From: Calycina herbarum | Taxonomy: Eukaryota; Ascomycota; Leotiomycetes; Helotiales; Pezizellaceae | Assembly: GCA_001414485.1 (NCBI GenBank) | Contig: LLEY01000004.1 | Coordinates: 1 to 64,000 of the forward strand | DNA length: 64,000 bases | Direction of reading: 5' to 3' | Shown here: piece after piece, positions 25,275-37,774 of the stretch | How positions within the stretch are numbered: position 1 is the first letter of the stretch | How the letters are laid out: each line of letters opens with the position of its first letter | Position numbers and translations under genes: made by a program | Notes under the pieces: generated by a model | What the model was told of the DNA's origin: nothing | What the model saw: only the letters and a program-made list of their open reading frames with translations | Databases searched by the model: none

Positions 25275-26696
25275 ATGAGAAATTTCCGTGCTGTGGTGAG
25301 GGTAGGGGAGTCGCTAAATGGCCAACTTGTCACTCCTCACAGACATGTCTTCAAGTATTGTAGCCGCCAAAAATATGCAAGAGATTATAGACCCAGCCTT
25401 AGAAGGCCGCTCATTCAACGGCCTGGTCAACGAAATCTCGCGACCACCTCAAGCTTGGACGGTGAATTAAACGCCCAGCAGGAGGAAAAGAGTCCGATCC
25501 GATTTATAACTGGAAGCACGCGATTGGAGTTCAACCAGGAGCCAAATACAATCAAAATTGGTACTTTTCTCTTCGATACAACACTACTTCGAGACGCATG
25601 CTCTTGTTCAGAGTGCGTGGACCCATCAACGACACAAAAGAATTTCCGGACAACGGATATTGCTTCTGAAGACTGGAAAGTCCAACGGGTTGAAGTGGGT
25701 CCCACCAATACCACAATAAGATGGAAGAAGAAACGAGCGAGCGAGCAACATATCTCAACTTTCGCAAACGACGAGCTTTCCCATCTGAGGCGAGACCATT
25801 CCACAATACCGATCAAGGAGATGAGTTGGGATGCTAGTGATATCGACAATCGTCTCGGATTCTTTGATTATAAGGATTATATGACTTTGGAAGCCACCCT
25901 GCACCAAGCTCTCCGGTCGCTTGCCCATGAAGGCTTGATAATCCTCAGCGGTATCCCCGAATCTGAAAAGTCGGTCGAGGAAATCGCTGGTCGTATAGGA
26001 AGCATACGTGACACATTCTATGGACGGACATGGAATGTCAAGTCCGTCCCAGAGGCAAAGAATGTGGCATATACATCCAAATATCTTGGTTTGCATATGG
26101 ATCTACTTTATATGGCTAACCCTCCTGGTTTCCAACTTTTACATTGCCTTAAGAATACCGCCAGTGGAGGAGACTCGATCTTTTCGGATTGCAAGCAAGC
26201 AGTCAAGCTACTCAGCAAGGAGCATTATAAACTTTTATGTTCAAACTCCATCGCATACCACTACAAAAACGCAGGAGAGCACTACCATTACTCCCACCCC
26301 GTCATCGAATCTGTAAACCCCAATTACCACCAAAAGGGTTCTGCCGTGCGTCACTTCAACTATTCTCCGCCTTTTCAAGCACCCTACGCCCGCCGAACTC
26401 AAGAACGTACACCCTCTGGCAATTCCGAGTTTTTAAACGCCCTAAGCGAGTTCTCCTCACTAGTTGAAGATCCTCAGAATCTTTTTAGTTACAAGCTCAA
26501 AGAAGGGGAATGCGTGGTATTCAACAATCGGAGGATCTTACATGGGAGACAAGCTTTTGATGCCGAGGGGGGGGAGAGGTGGTTGAAGGGAACTTATGTT
26601 GACACTGATGTGGTGGCAAGTCGATTGAGGGTTCTGAATGCCAAATTTCCCGTAGCGATTAGGAGATTAAAGGGTGAGCGAGTTGAAGATGAATAG
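25275..26696 (+). CDS. Gamma-butyrobetaine / trimethyllysine dioxygenase family protein
   Basis: An Fe(II)- and 2-oxoglutarate-dependent oxygenase of the carnitine biosynthesis type, intronless. From the ATG at 25275 it has 473 residues; the frame is open from 25053, but that extension looks unlike the family. The first 60 residues are basic and Ser/Thr-rich (RNLATTSS), fitting a mitochondrial presequence. The N-terminal zinc domain is present, with C109, C111 and C114 in LRDACSCSECVDPSTTQKNF. The oxygenase core has the iron ligands H274 and D276 (LGLHMDLLYM) and H423 (ILHGRQAF). Whether it hydroxylates gamma-butyrobetaine (last carnitine step) or trimethyllysine (first step) cannot be decided by eye. 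No damage is seen. Confidence 0.88.
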   Translation: MRNFRAVVRVGESLNGQLVTPHRHVFKYCSRQKYARDYRPSLRRPLIQRPGQRNLATTSSLDGELNAQQEEKSPIRFITGSTRLEFNQEPNTIKIGTFLFDTTLLRDACSCSECVDPSTTQKNFRTTDIASEDWKVQRVEVGPTNTTIRWKKKRASEQHISTFANDELSHLRRDHSTIPIKEMSWDASDIDNRLGFFDYKDYMTLEATLHQALRSLAHEGLIILSGIPESEKSVEEIAGRIGSIRDTFYGRTWNVKSVPEAKNVAYTSKYLGLHMDLLYMANPPGFQLLHCLKNTASGGDSIFSDCKQAVKLLSKEHYKLLCSNSIAYHYKNAGEHYHYSHPVIESVNPNYHQKGSAVRHFNYSPPFQAPYARRTQERTPSGNSEFLNALSEFSSLVEDPQNLFSYKLKEGECVVFNNRRILHGRQAFDAEGGERWLKGTYVDTDVVASRLRVLNAKFPVAIRRLKGERVEDE

Positions 26697-27337
26697 TTTT
26701 GTTGGGGTGTATATACTTCAAATCGATAGACAATAAGCACCCCGAGAACATTTGACATCAATTCAACTCTCGTGTCTCAACTTTCTTAAACACCTCCTAT
26801 CCTTCTATCATTATCTAGTATCTCGAGTGTATATTGAAATCAGGGGAAACCCTGGGGAAAATCTAGCTTCACGTTTCTTTCAAAAACAAAAGTTCTAGTA
26901 GGGGAAGCGGAACCTGCTCCCAAGAAAAGTCCAGGAGGGGGGAGTATCACGTGAAGAGGTTGTTCCGGTCCCCGTAGCCGGGATTTCTAGGTTCATTTCT
27001 CGGAACGCAGCTTCCTCTCGTTCAATCAATCAAAACTGGAAATCATAATACGAAATGTAACCACAAATTCCACAATACCACCGATGGCTTAAGGCTGCCT
27101 AATAAACGTCGGTCTCACCCATTCATGGGCCGTCATGGGCGGGAAAACCGGTGGAAGTTGCAGCTACACATGCACCATCCAGGCACAATACTTCCACCTC
27201 ATGCAGAGTAACTATGAACTTCCTCATCTAGACTAGTTCTTATCCCAGTTCTTTCTGCTCAATACCCTCGGGATTTCTCCCAAGACTTTTTCTTTGCTTC
27301 ATTCCTTCATCTCTTCCGTTTTATATCAATCGCCAAG
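26697..27337. other. Intergenic region and S28 peptidase promoter
   Basis: Contains the 3' flank of the dioxygenase gene and the promoter of the peptidase gene. A pyrimidine-rich stretch precedes the ATG (27285-27325), as is common in fungal promoters. No other gene is seen. Confidence 0.5.
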
Positions 27338-29537
27338 ATGCGGCTCTCTACTACTCTCTTGGCAAGTCTTGTCGGTTTGGCGTGCGCTTCTCTTGATAGA
27401 AATGCGGTTGCAAGGGACGAGCATGGATTGCTGAGGGAGCGACAGGCCTCTCCGTACCCCGCAAATACTATTGATATGCCTGTTCGTCATCGGCCTCCCC
27501 ATTGATTGTTCGTTATTAATTTTGGATTTTTACTACAGATTGATCATCTTCAACATGATGACCAGTATAAACCTCATGTCAATGGCACATTCAAGCAGAG
27601 ATATTTCTTTGACTCTACTTATTATAAGCCGGGAGGACCAGTCTATCTTTACATCAGTGGGGAAACATCAGGAACCAACAGATTTTCCAACCTCCAAACT
27701 GGTAGTAAGTTTAAGCTACCTCATCTTCCCAGAGATCTTCATTGACTCCTTTATAGTCATACAAATTTTGATGCAAGAGACAAATGGATTGGGTGTAATT
27801 CTCGAAGATCGATATTATGGCGACAGCTACCCTTTCCCCACAAGCACGACTGATAATTTACGATTCCTTACCAGTGATCAATGTATGTATATTCTTCCCG
27901 GTGTCTCATATCATATCTAACAGCTTTCCAGCCATTGCAGATAATGCTTATTTTGCACGACATGCTGTTTTCCCGGGTGTTGCAGGCAATCTGACTGCAC
28001 CAGGAACCCCATGGATTCTTTATGGAGGAAGTCTTGCTGGCGCCGAAACTGCATATTCGGTCAAGACATACGGCGATATCTTATTTGGTGGGATTGCAAG
28101 CAGTGCCCCTGTTGAAATTGTGTTACCATATCCGGAATGGTTAGGACATCACCTCCGTCGCACATGTTTGGAATTAGCTAACCAAATTCCTAGGTACAAT
28201 CCGATCCAAAAATATGGGCCGCAAGATTGTGTTGCTAGTGTTAATGGAATTATTGCCAAGATTGACAAACTGACTGATTCTCACAACACAAAAGCAATTG
28301 AAGAGCTAAAGGAGATATTTGGACTCGAAAAACTGAAGGATATCAGAGATTTTGCTATGACTATTGCGTTCCCCAGTAAGTTTCTGATCATCATCTGCCA
28401 AGGGGGGAATGTTACTGACAATAATTTTTAAAGTCGGAGGACCAATGAACTATCCAACTTATACTTGGCAAGAGCTCAATGTGGGTATTCTCCGAGTTAT
28501 TTCCCCCTCTTTCGGGTTGTTTTAGGAGGACTGAGACACTATTTCCTCTTTAGACAGCTTTGTTTCCTCTCCACTACCTTGTTACTTCCTCAGACATACT
28601 TCTAGAAATGGCAATACTGACTCCGAGATCTTCTACAGTGGTATCCAGCATATAATCACGACGATTTCTTCAACTTCTGCAATAATGTTACCAATATCGA
28701 TGCACCAGCAAGTATCACTGCTGTTGATTACGCTCTTGCAAAGTATACTCATGGTGAACCTTGGGTCGGTCTCGGGAACTACGCCAATTACTTCAAGAAT
28801 CAATTCTTGCCATTGTGTGCCACTGGAGATATTAACAGTCCCACTGATGGGTGCTTTGGGACCCAGAATGGTATGTCTGACACTCCGATCTTGAATCATA
28901 CTTACTGACAATGCGTCTAGAAACCTTTTGGGCGGATACAACAAACGGAGGATTCCGCTCATATTTGTGGACAAGTATGTTTCCTGACGAACTGATTAAC
29001 GGAGCGTTTGCTAACTTGTCGATGTAGCGTGCACCGAGCTTGGCGCATATCAAGTTGCACCTTCTTCGGGGCCCTCCTTGATCATGAATGTTTTACAAGT
29101 AGACTACACGTGAGCATCTTGACTTCATGAATTTGTAACATAATTTAACTTCTTCTCCTAGACAACAATGGTGCAACTGGGCCTTCCCAGACGGAAAATA
29201 CGTCAAAATCCCACCAACCCCCGACCTCTCAAAATTCAACAAATACGGCGGTTTCGACATCCAAGCAGATCGCCTCGCGTTTATCGACGGAAGTATCGAC
29301 CCCTGGCTCGATCTTTGCTACCATTCCACCAAAGCTCCGCTCCGAACAACGACTGATCTTAACCCCGAGTACCTCATTGCGGGCGCTGGTCATCACTGGG
29401 ATTCTTCCGGGATTCTCAATGTCGCTGCTGAGCCATTGTTCATTAAGCAAGCACATATTTGGGAGATCAAGACTGTGAAGAAGTGGTTGAGGACTTTTAA
29501 GGATTGGAAACCTAGGCATGGACACTCGAAGAAGTAG
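27338..29537 (+). CDS. Secreted serine peptidase, family S28
   Basis: A lysosomal Pro-X carboxypeptidase-like (MEROPS S28) peptidase. I place nine exons: 27338-27481, 27539-27704, 27757-27882, 27932-28375, 28434-28480, 28639-28870, 28921-28974, 29028-29109 and 29162-29537. All introns are GT-AG and the phases agree, giving 556 residues. A signal peptide is evident (MRLSTTLLASLVGLACAS). The family's IDH start, YYKPGGPVYLYISGETSG and LEDRYYGDSYPFP follow. The nucleophile Ser is in WILYGGSLAGAETAY. The Asp is in FIDGSIDPWLD and the His in IAGAGHHWDS, so the triad is complete. Likely role is cleavage after proline in extracellular or vacuolar peptides. Seven introns are 49-58 nt; the fifth (28481-28638) is 158 nt. 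No damage is seen. Confidence 0.92.
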
Positions 29538-30081
29538 AGTTGAGGGAGTTTAGAAGCTTCTCCTCAGATACAGTGTATGGTAATGAATAGGTACCTCACC
29601 GACAATAAATGATTCCTACACAATTATCAAGTTCATCTGTAGAGGCAAATAATAAGCCTTATGTCTTAGACTTACTGTTCTTCAACCTCGGAATGAAATT
29701 AGTACCGTTTTATATTTTGTTATTATTGACAGAAGGTTGGTTATAAACTATGAATCCACTTCTGAAGTATTATAAACTTTAGCTTCTTCTACTAAGTTAT
29801 CCTAGTTAAGCAAGTATATATAAAGACTCTAAGAGATATATATAATAAACATAGTAATTAAAATGCCTAGCTAAAGTCTATTAAGATACTAACTAAGACT
29901 AAAGAATATTATTATAAAAATGCTTTTGAATTATACCTTAAACCTCTTAAATAGAGGAAGAGAAAGGATGTATTTATATACAAATTTACAATTCTAGAAT
30001 GTTCTAGATCACGTGTTACTGATTCTAAGCGATTCCAGCAACAAATATAAAAATCCTATAAAGAACGCTAATTATATAATA
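29538..30081. other. Transition from gene island to AT-rich block
   Basis: Composition becomes strongly AT-rich after about 29,740. No gene or repeat border is recognised before the transposon at 30082. Confidence 0.5.
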
Positions 30082-33076
30082 ACGTGGTTTATCAGAACCC
30101 CGGTTATATCAGGACCTCGATTAATTTTCCTTAGTATATAACTTTGAACTTAAATAACTTATCTATAACATATTAAATTAACTCTTTATAATCGGAGTCT
30201 AATATACTAGATATATCTATAGCTTCTTAACAAGTTCGTACGTTATAACTAGCTTTTCCACAGGTTCTACAGTGTCGTTCAGACGGTTGCCTCTTCTTAT
30301 AACTACCTCTCGCTACACGTATATCGCGTCGTACCTGCTTATCTACGTCTTTCTAGGCTATAATATCCTGTATATTCTCTATAATAAGTATACCCCCTTT
30401 ACAGACACGAGCCTTTTTAGCCCTCCAGCGTTTACTAAGAGCTTTATTTGCTTCCCGAAGTATACGTACCTCGGTAGACAAAAGAGTTATCTTATAAGCT
30501 ATTCGCTCTATATCTTTAGCCAGCGCTACAACTGTCTTAAATAGAGAGGTTAACAAGCTTCTCTAATAGCGAGTAATTCGATTTCGTATAAGAGTTAACT
30601 ATAAAAGAGCTTCTATTAGGTTAGAAGAGGTCTGAGATTCCTATAAGAGAGTGTTAGTAGTAAAGAGTTTAGAGAGTATTAGAGTCTATAACTTTATATT
30701 AAGCTTTAAAATCACTACTTACAGATTAAAAGGCACTAGGCCAGCTCTACGGAATCTAGCCTAAGCGTTCTAGACTATTATAGATTCCTTATATACTGCT
30801 ATAAAGGCTAGAAAGAACTCTATCTTAGTAATATAGTTAATATAAGCTTTAATAAATATCTTAATCTATTAACTATACACTTGTTTTAATATACTAAAAT
30901 ATCTAATATTAAGTAGTTAAGTTAGATAAGACGAGTAAGAAGGTAATCTAAGAGTTATAATATTATATATCTTAACGTGTTTTACAAGCGAGTCGCCTAT
31001 ATAAGCGGGTCGCCTACTTTCCTCGTCGCGTACTATATACTACCTTTAAATTATAATAGCTTAATACTACAACGTTCAATTACCTTCTTAAGAAGCTAAT
31101 ATTATTTTAGCAACCTAAGAACTCGAAAATAACGTGTTATTAACTGAACGAAGCGCTGTAAAGATTTACTATATTCCTTGAAAGACTCTCTCCGATCGAC
31201 GCGCTAGAAAGCTCTTACGACGCGATTGCCAGCCTAATTCGAAAAAGCTTATAAAGCCAGAGAAGGAGGTAATAGTCAGATATATATTAGAGTTAGATTC
31301 GCGAGGGTTTTCGCCTATAAGAGATATAGTATAAGATATAGCTAATAATCTGCTAAGAGAGCGCGACGGAAAGCCTATAGATAGGAACTAGCTAGATAAC
31401 TTTATAAAACGTATACCTAAGCTTAAAACTCGATAGAGTCGTTTATACGATCGTTAGCGAGCTTTAACTAAGGATCCGCGAGTTATTAGCCTATGGTTTA
31501 TACTTATATAGTCTATTAAAGAGAAATATAGTATTTAAGATAAGAATATTTATAACTTTAACAAAAGTAGCTTTATAATAGGAGTTATTTCGTCTTAACT
31601 TATTATTATAAGCTTAGAAACACGTAGGAAGCGAAAGCGAGTTTAGCTAAGTAATCGTAAGTAGGTTATAGTTATTTAGAGAGTTAATATAATAGAATAG
31701 ACAATCTCGTTATTTATTATATTCGTAGGCAAAGTACTTATTTCTACCTAGTACTAAGATATATATATACTATACGATTAGGTAATTAAGGTTAGTAACA
31801 ATAGCTAGACAAATAATAAGCTGATTTAATTATATCTAAGGAAAATAGTAGCTAGAAATAAGGTAAAGAGTCTAGGAAGAGAGTTCGTATAGACAGGTAC
31901 TATAGCCGTTGTAGTAAAACTAGGTATAATTCTCGTACTTGTTAGGTAGAAATATTAGATATAGAAGATAGCGAAAGTTCTAAAGAATACTAGATAGCTT
32001 CTATAGTAATAATAACTTTGTATAGTATTAAGTATTTTATATTATAATAATACTAGGTTGAAAAAGTAGGCGACTCGCTTATATAGGCGACTCGCTTATG
32101 AAACACGTTATAATACTCTTAAAATTCTACTGATTCATAGCTCTTATATCTATCTAATACTAGTATTCGATATAGCCCTCTTATATAAGCAGTAGTATAT
32201 TAATTAAAATATTTTATCTATTCTAGATCTGTCTTATTATTTATCTATCTATTAATTATCGGTTTAATAACCTAGTTAGATAGAAGACCGCTATTAGTAT
32301 ACTAATTTATAAGATAATTCTTTTCTTAGACTACTAAAAATAGAGAAACACTCTAGCCTTTACTATTGATATAAGTAATAGTAGTAGCTTATTCTCGATT
32401 CTCTAGCTGAACTGTCTTATCTCTACTACGTTAATCTATATAAGTAACAACTATTATAGAATAAATCATATCTATTATAAACCTAGTTTCGTTAAAGTTA
32501 TAAAAGTCGTAGTCTAAAACTCTATATTTCGCTTATATATTTATAACTAGTTAAAACTATATACTAATTAGCTTAGGATCTTCGTATAAGACTCTTTAGA
32601 AATTATAAACGCGATTAAAACACGTCTTAAGAGTTAGTTGTCGTTGTATAAACTAATAAGCCTAGAGCTTACTAACGCGTTTTTCTTCTTATAACTCGAA
32701 GATAAAATTAGCTATATCTTCTACACTAGCTAGCTAGAGTGTAAACTCTTTAGAATCTATATTAAGTATATTCTAAATAATCACTTCTTCTTCTATCTTA
32801 GATAATTTAAGGTTTACTAGTTAATAGTCGACTAGAGAAAGGTAGCTGTTTATTCTATTATTAAGTATAGAATAAGGTATTCTATAGATCTTTATAGCTT
32901 TCTATCGACTTAGCTTTTTAGATATTTGAATTACCTTAATAGCTAGAATAACTTTTAATTCTTTAGTAATAATAGATATAGTAGAAGGTTAAAAAAACGC
33001 GTATTAAAGTTAGAGAGTAGGATTTTAGGAAAATTAATCGAGGTTCTAATATAACCAGGGTTCTAATAAACCACGT
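30082..33076 (-). mobile_element. Fot1-like DNA transposon with another inserted in it
   Basis: About 49-bp terminal inverted repeats start ACGTGGTTTATCAGAACCCC (left) and ACGTGGTTTATTAGAACCCT (right, reverse complement). TA target duplications lie at 30080-30081 and 33077-33078. Without the inner element (30975-32108 plus one TA) the length is about 1.86 kb, normal for Fot1/pogo. The transposase is on the minus strand. Its C-terminal coiled region is readable at 30353-30556 (STEVRILREANKALSKRWRA, RVCKGGILIIENIQDI), and the N-terminal region lies near 32700-33000. Most of the frame is broken by RIP-type stops. Confidence 0.9.
30975..32108 (+). mobile_element. Internally deleted Fot1-like transposon, nested
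   Basis: 1134 bp with terminal inverted repeats starting ACGTGTTTTACAAGCGAGTC (left) and ACGTGTTTCATAAGCGAGTC (right, reverse complement), and TA duplications at 30973-30974 and 32109-32110. It is the same family as 57816-59666 but lacks about 720 bp covering most of the DDE catalytic part. The remaining transposase fragments are on the plus strand: SRGFSPIRDIV near 31305, IYNFNKSSFIIGVI near 31550, and the basic tail near 31880-31970. Non-autonomous and RIP-mutated. Confidence 0.9.
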
Positions 33077-33078
33077 TA

Positions 33079-34258
33079 GCTTATTATTTATATTAGTACT
33101 CTAATATATTATTTTCTTATTTCTCTAATAATTCTACTAAGAATACTAGTAATAGTATTAATTAGTATAAAAATATTTAATAAAGATATTATACTAAGTA
33201 TTAAACTAGTAATATCTTCTTTACTAGTAAAAATATATAGAATCTACTTATAAAAAGATAAAACTAATATAATTATAAATAAGCTAATATTACTACTTTC
33301 TTCGCTTTAGTTAAAAAGCTACTTTCTAGAAGATCTAAAATCTAAGTACTAGTAGTAATATCTAACGAGAATAGAATTCTATAAATAAACCTAGTAAATA
33401 TAATAAGTAGTATTTACGTATATAATTCTATTCTACTTTTTAATATAATACGTATAATATAATAGTTATAGTTATAAAAGCTAGATATTATATATTCGCT
33501 TAGATATACACTAGTACTAGTATACGTACTAGCGTTATAGGACTTATATTTAGTTCCCGGTTCTCTCGAGCTCTTCTACTCTCCTCATCTTTTATTCTAA
33601 GAATAGAGTATTATTTATTCTAAGTCTATTATCTAAAGTACGTCTGTTATATATAATAAGAATCTTAAAACTTATATATTTAACCTTAACTATTAAATAA
33701 GCTAGTAGTATAAGTTTTATTATAAGACTCTAGTTTTAGAAAATCTTACTATCGTTGATTTTCCGATAGTATTCTCTATTTATAAATAGCTAGGAATAGA
33801 TTACTAGTTTAAAGAGAAGAAGGTTATAGATTATAAAGAGAGATATTACTACTTCTTTAGTATCGCGTTTAAAGTATACTATTAGTAGCTAAGTAAGAAA
33901 TATATATATTAGTATATAGACGAGGAAGATATAAAGACTTAGAAGAATATATTCTTAGACTTATAAAAAGTATTTTCTATATTTAAACTATATATATTTA
34001 GAAAGACCTAAGAATAAAAGATATAAATAATCTCTTACTATATTATAAATTTCGTAATTATAAAGAAGAAGATATAGAAAGTTATATAAGTTAAATCTAT
34101 TACTTTATAAGTTATAATTTTATACTAAATTCTTTTAAAAGAAAGTTTTATAGATTATATTTTCAGAGATATAACTCTGAGATAGAACTACTATATACTA
34201 TAATATTCTAATTAGAATTAAAACCAATAGTAAGAATAAGGCTCTCTTCTACGTATAT
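33079..34258 (+). pseudogene. Unidentified RIP-degraded coding remnant
   Basis: At about 33730-34080 one plus-strand frame reads through scattered TAA/TAG stops with protein-like segments: TIVDFPIVFSIYK, FKEKKVIDYKERYYYFFSIA, YIDEEDIKT and KNIFLDL. It may be a retrotransposon gag region or a foreign gene fragment. I do not recognise it. The rest of the interval is AT-rich without features. Confidence 0.4.
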
Positions 34259-34644
34259 TATTATAGGCCGAATATAAAGAGGTTAATAGATAAGATTGTC
34301 TTTATTATAAGAAGAATTAGCTAAGAAGAGAAGTCTATTCTATATACGAGGAAAGAGGCTTTATACGTAGAATCTCTTACGTCGAGGCTTCTAGGCTGAA
34401 GTCTTATTATAGCTCTTTGTTATAGCTTTCGTTATAGTAAGTATAAGCTATAAGAAGCTAAAGTCTCGCTATAGCTCTCGTTATACCTTTTGTTATAGAT
34501 CTACGTATCTTCTAAGGTAATTATCGAGGTAGTTCCTAGGATTATATAAAGTTATATAAAGTTATACTTTATATAAAGATACGTGAAGTCACGTTTTATA
34601 CGAAGGTTAGTAGACCGAGTACTCTTTAGATATAAACTATTATA
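34259..34644 (-). repeat. 3' LTR of gypsy C, with extra repeat segment
   Basis: 386 bp against 232 bp for its partner. About 150 bp of TATAGCTC/TCGTTATAG-type short repeats (34390-34500) and nearby sequence are present only here. The outer ends match the right LTR. Confidence 0.75.
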
Positions 34645-36666
34645 TTACTCTCTCTTTCTAGCTCTCTAGAGGTTATAAGCCTTTGTATTCTTAAGAGCGT
34701 CTTAAGATTCCTAGGTTAGCCTAGTATACTCTTCCTATTTTATAAGTAGCTTACTAGTACGTCCTCGTCCTTTTCGTTTATTAAGAATCGCTTTTACTAT
34801 ATATTCTTCGTTATCTTTGAGGATCTTAGGTCTAGGTTAATCGTTGTCTTAAACTTAACTTAGTAGTAGGTTATTCGAGACTAGTTATAGAAGCTAGGAG
34901 TAGAATACGTTATAGATTCTAGAAGATATATCTAAGTAATAACTATGTATTCTAATTATCTTTAGTACTATATACTTAGCTTACTTAGCGTCGAGCTTCT
35001 TTAACTTTCTTATTATATAAACGTTTTATAGATTTAGCTAGACTTTATCTCTAACTTTAAAGTCTAGTACTTATTATCTTCTTCTATTTATAATATTCTT
35101 TATTACTTATTATATAGTAGCTATTATTAACTATACCTATTCTTATACTTTTTTAAGCTTTTATACGATTATATTAGCTTTCTAAATTAGCGATTATAGT
35201 ATAGCTTTGTTTAAGAGCTTATACTAGATATCTAGAGGTTTAGTATAATATCTATATTTAAGAAAGAAGAGGCTTACTTTTATAGCTAATACTATTCGAT
35301 TATTAATTACTAATTTAGTAAATAGTAGTAGCTCTTTCTAGTTATCTTAAGTATAATCTATAAACATTTGTAGATAGGTTTCTACTATCTAGTTTTTTCA
35401 CTCTATAGATCTATCTATTTCTAGGTAAAAAGCTATAGAAAGTCGTTATATAATTCCTAAGAGAGAGTATATTCTCGTCTAGAGATAGCTTATAAACTAT
35501 ATTCTTTAATTAGATACTATTACTTTTAGTAGATAGTATCTTTAGTAGAAGGTTTAAATAAACTATCTAGTAACTGTTTTAGTTATAATATTCTTAAGAC
35601 TATTATAAATTATTCCTTTTCTTAGCCTATTTATAATTATAACTATGTTTATATATCTATTACTTTTTAGAAGCTTAATTATAAAGTCTATTAAAATTTC
35701 GCTCTAGATTCTATTTAGAACTAGTAGAGACTTTAAGAATCCTTATTATACGTCTTTCTAAGCCTTGTTTCTTTTATAAGCGTTATAATTTTATATAAAC
35801 CTTTATATATCTTATAATATCTAGGGCTAGAAGTATTATTATAAAAGAATCTAAGCTATACTCTCTTATCTAGAGTAACTATAGAGCTTTAAATCGTATA
35901 TAGCATAGATTATCTTTATATAAAGTTCTTTATTATTTAGAACTTATAACTAGTTTTAGAACTTTAGCTTTTCTTTATTTATAAGAGTATATTCAGATAT
36001 CGATACTTTAAGCTTTAAGCTAGTAGAGAACGTTCTTCTGTCTTATTATATAACGTCTTCTATTATTTAAAGATCGACGTCTACTTTTTTTAGCTATTAT
36101 CTAGAGTTTTTAAAGAGTTCTTTCGTTATCTAAAAGTGCTTCTTATATCTATACTAGGTTCGCCTTTATAATCTTTAGAGTCTATTCTTTTTCGTTTATA
36201 AACTTAAGAAGTTACTTTATATAATAATCGATTTATTTATTTATAACGTTATCTAGTATATCTTACTTCTATTATAAAAGAGCGTCTACTTAAATATTAT
36301 TCTTCTCTTTAATATATATAATTATAAAGTTATACTTTAAAAGAGCTAGAGACTATTATATTTATTATTTTATAAGCTTCTATACTAATATAAAGTACTT
36401 AAGGTTCTTATAGTCTATTTAAATCTTAAAGCTATCTACGTTTTATAACTTAGAATCCTAAGCTTCTAGATATTATATAATAGCTAGTATCTTCTTATTA
36501 TAGATTTTATAGTTATATTTAATAGATAAGTTTTTCTTTAAAAAGAAGGTATAGAGTTATAAAAGTCTTTCGTTATTATATTATATAAGTACGCTACTAA
36601 TATACTAGCTAGAAGAGTCTATTTTTATAATTATTTATCTTTTATAATTAAATTATATAAGAGTTA

Positions 36667-37774
36667 ACATACTTTACAAGCGAGCTAGCTACCTAAGCGA
36701 GCTAGCTACTTTTCTAAACTACTTATTTTTAAATATAAATTACTTAATATTAGAATAAGCTATTATATAATAAAAGATACTATAAGATTATTTAGAGTCG
36801 TTACTATCTTTAGTATCTACTATTTCTATTTAATAAGTACGAGAATTATATCTAATTTTACTATAACGTCTATAGTACGTCTCTGCTTAAACCTTCTTTT
36901 TTATCTCTCTACTACTCTTCTAATCGCTATTCTCTATAGAAGTAATCAAACTAATTACTTCCTCTACTATTAATATCTTTTAACTCTGAATATATTTTCT
37001 TTTACAACTTCTATACTTAGTTATAGCTTTAGTTACCTTATAAAGATCTGTGATTTCTTTCTATTAACTTCTTAAATAACTATAACCTATTCGCGATTAC
37101 CTAGCTGAACTTTTTTACGTCTCCTACGTATTTCTAAACTTGTAATAATAAGCTAAGATAATATAACGTCTATTATAAAACCAGTCTCGTTGAAATTATA
37201 TATATCCTCGTCTATAATACTATATTTGTCTTTAAATAACTATATAAGTGTAAACTATAGACTAATAATCCGCGGATTTTTAATTAAAGCTCGCTGATAA
37301 TTATAAGAACGACTCTATCGAGTTTTTAGCTTAGTAGACGCTGAATAAAGTTGTCTAGCCAGTTCCTATCTATAGGCTACCTATCGCGCTCCTTTAGTAA
37401 ATTATTAGCTATATCTCGTACTATATCCTTTGTAGTTGAAAACCCTCTCGAATCCTACTCTAATATATACCTAATTATCGCCTCCTTCTCTAGCTTCGTA
37501 AGTTTCTTCGAATTAGACTCGTAATCGCGTCTTAGTTAGGTTCCGGCGCGTCGGTTTAAAATAGTAGATCGAGGGGTATTATAGGCCTTCGTAGTATATC
37601 GTTAGGTTATTAACACGTCGTTTTCGAGTGCTTAGATAGCTAAGTTGATCTTGTTTTCGTTGAAAGACGTTTAAGCGTTATATAGTTGAGATAATATAAC
37701 TAGAAGTTAATAATTATTATAAAGTTTAAAAGTGGCCAGCTCGCTTAGGTAGCTAGCTCGCTTGTGAAGTACGT
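36667..37774 (-). mobile_element. Internally deleted Fot1-like transposon in gypsy C
   Basis: 1108 bp with terminal inverted repeats (left ACATACTTTACAAGCGAGCT; right, reverse complement, ACGTACTTCACAAGCGAGCT) and TA duplications at 36665-36666 and 37775-37776. Minus-strand fragments of transposase remain: the N-terminal part (SKKLTKLEKEAIIRYILE, SRGFSTTKDIV; 37390-37510) and the C-terminal tail (36790-36900). The catalytic middle is gone. It is related to 30975-32108 and 57816-59666, but its TIR core reads GAGCTAGCTAC where theirs reads GAGTCGCCCAC, so it is a separate subfamily. Confidence 0.88.
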
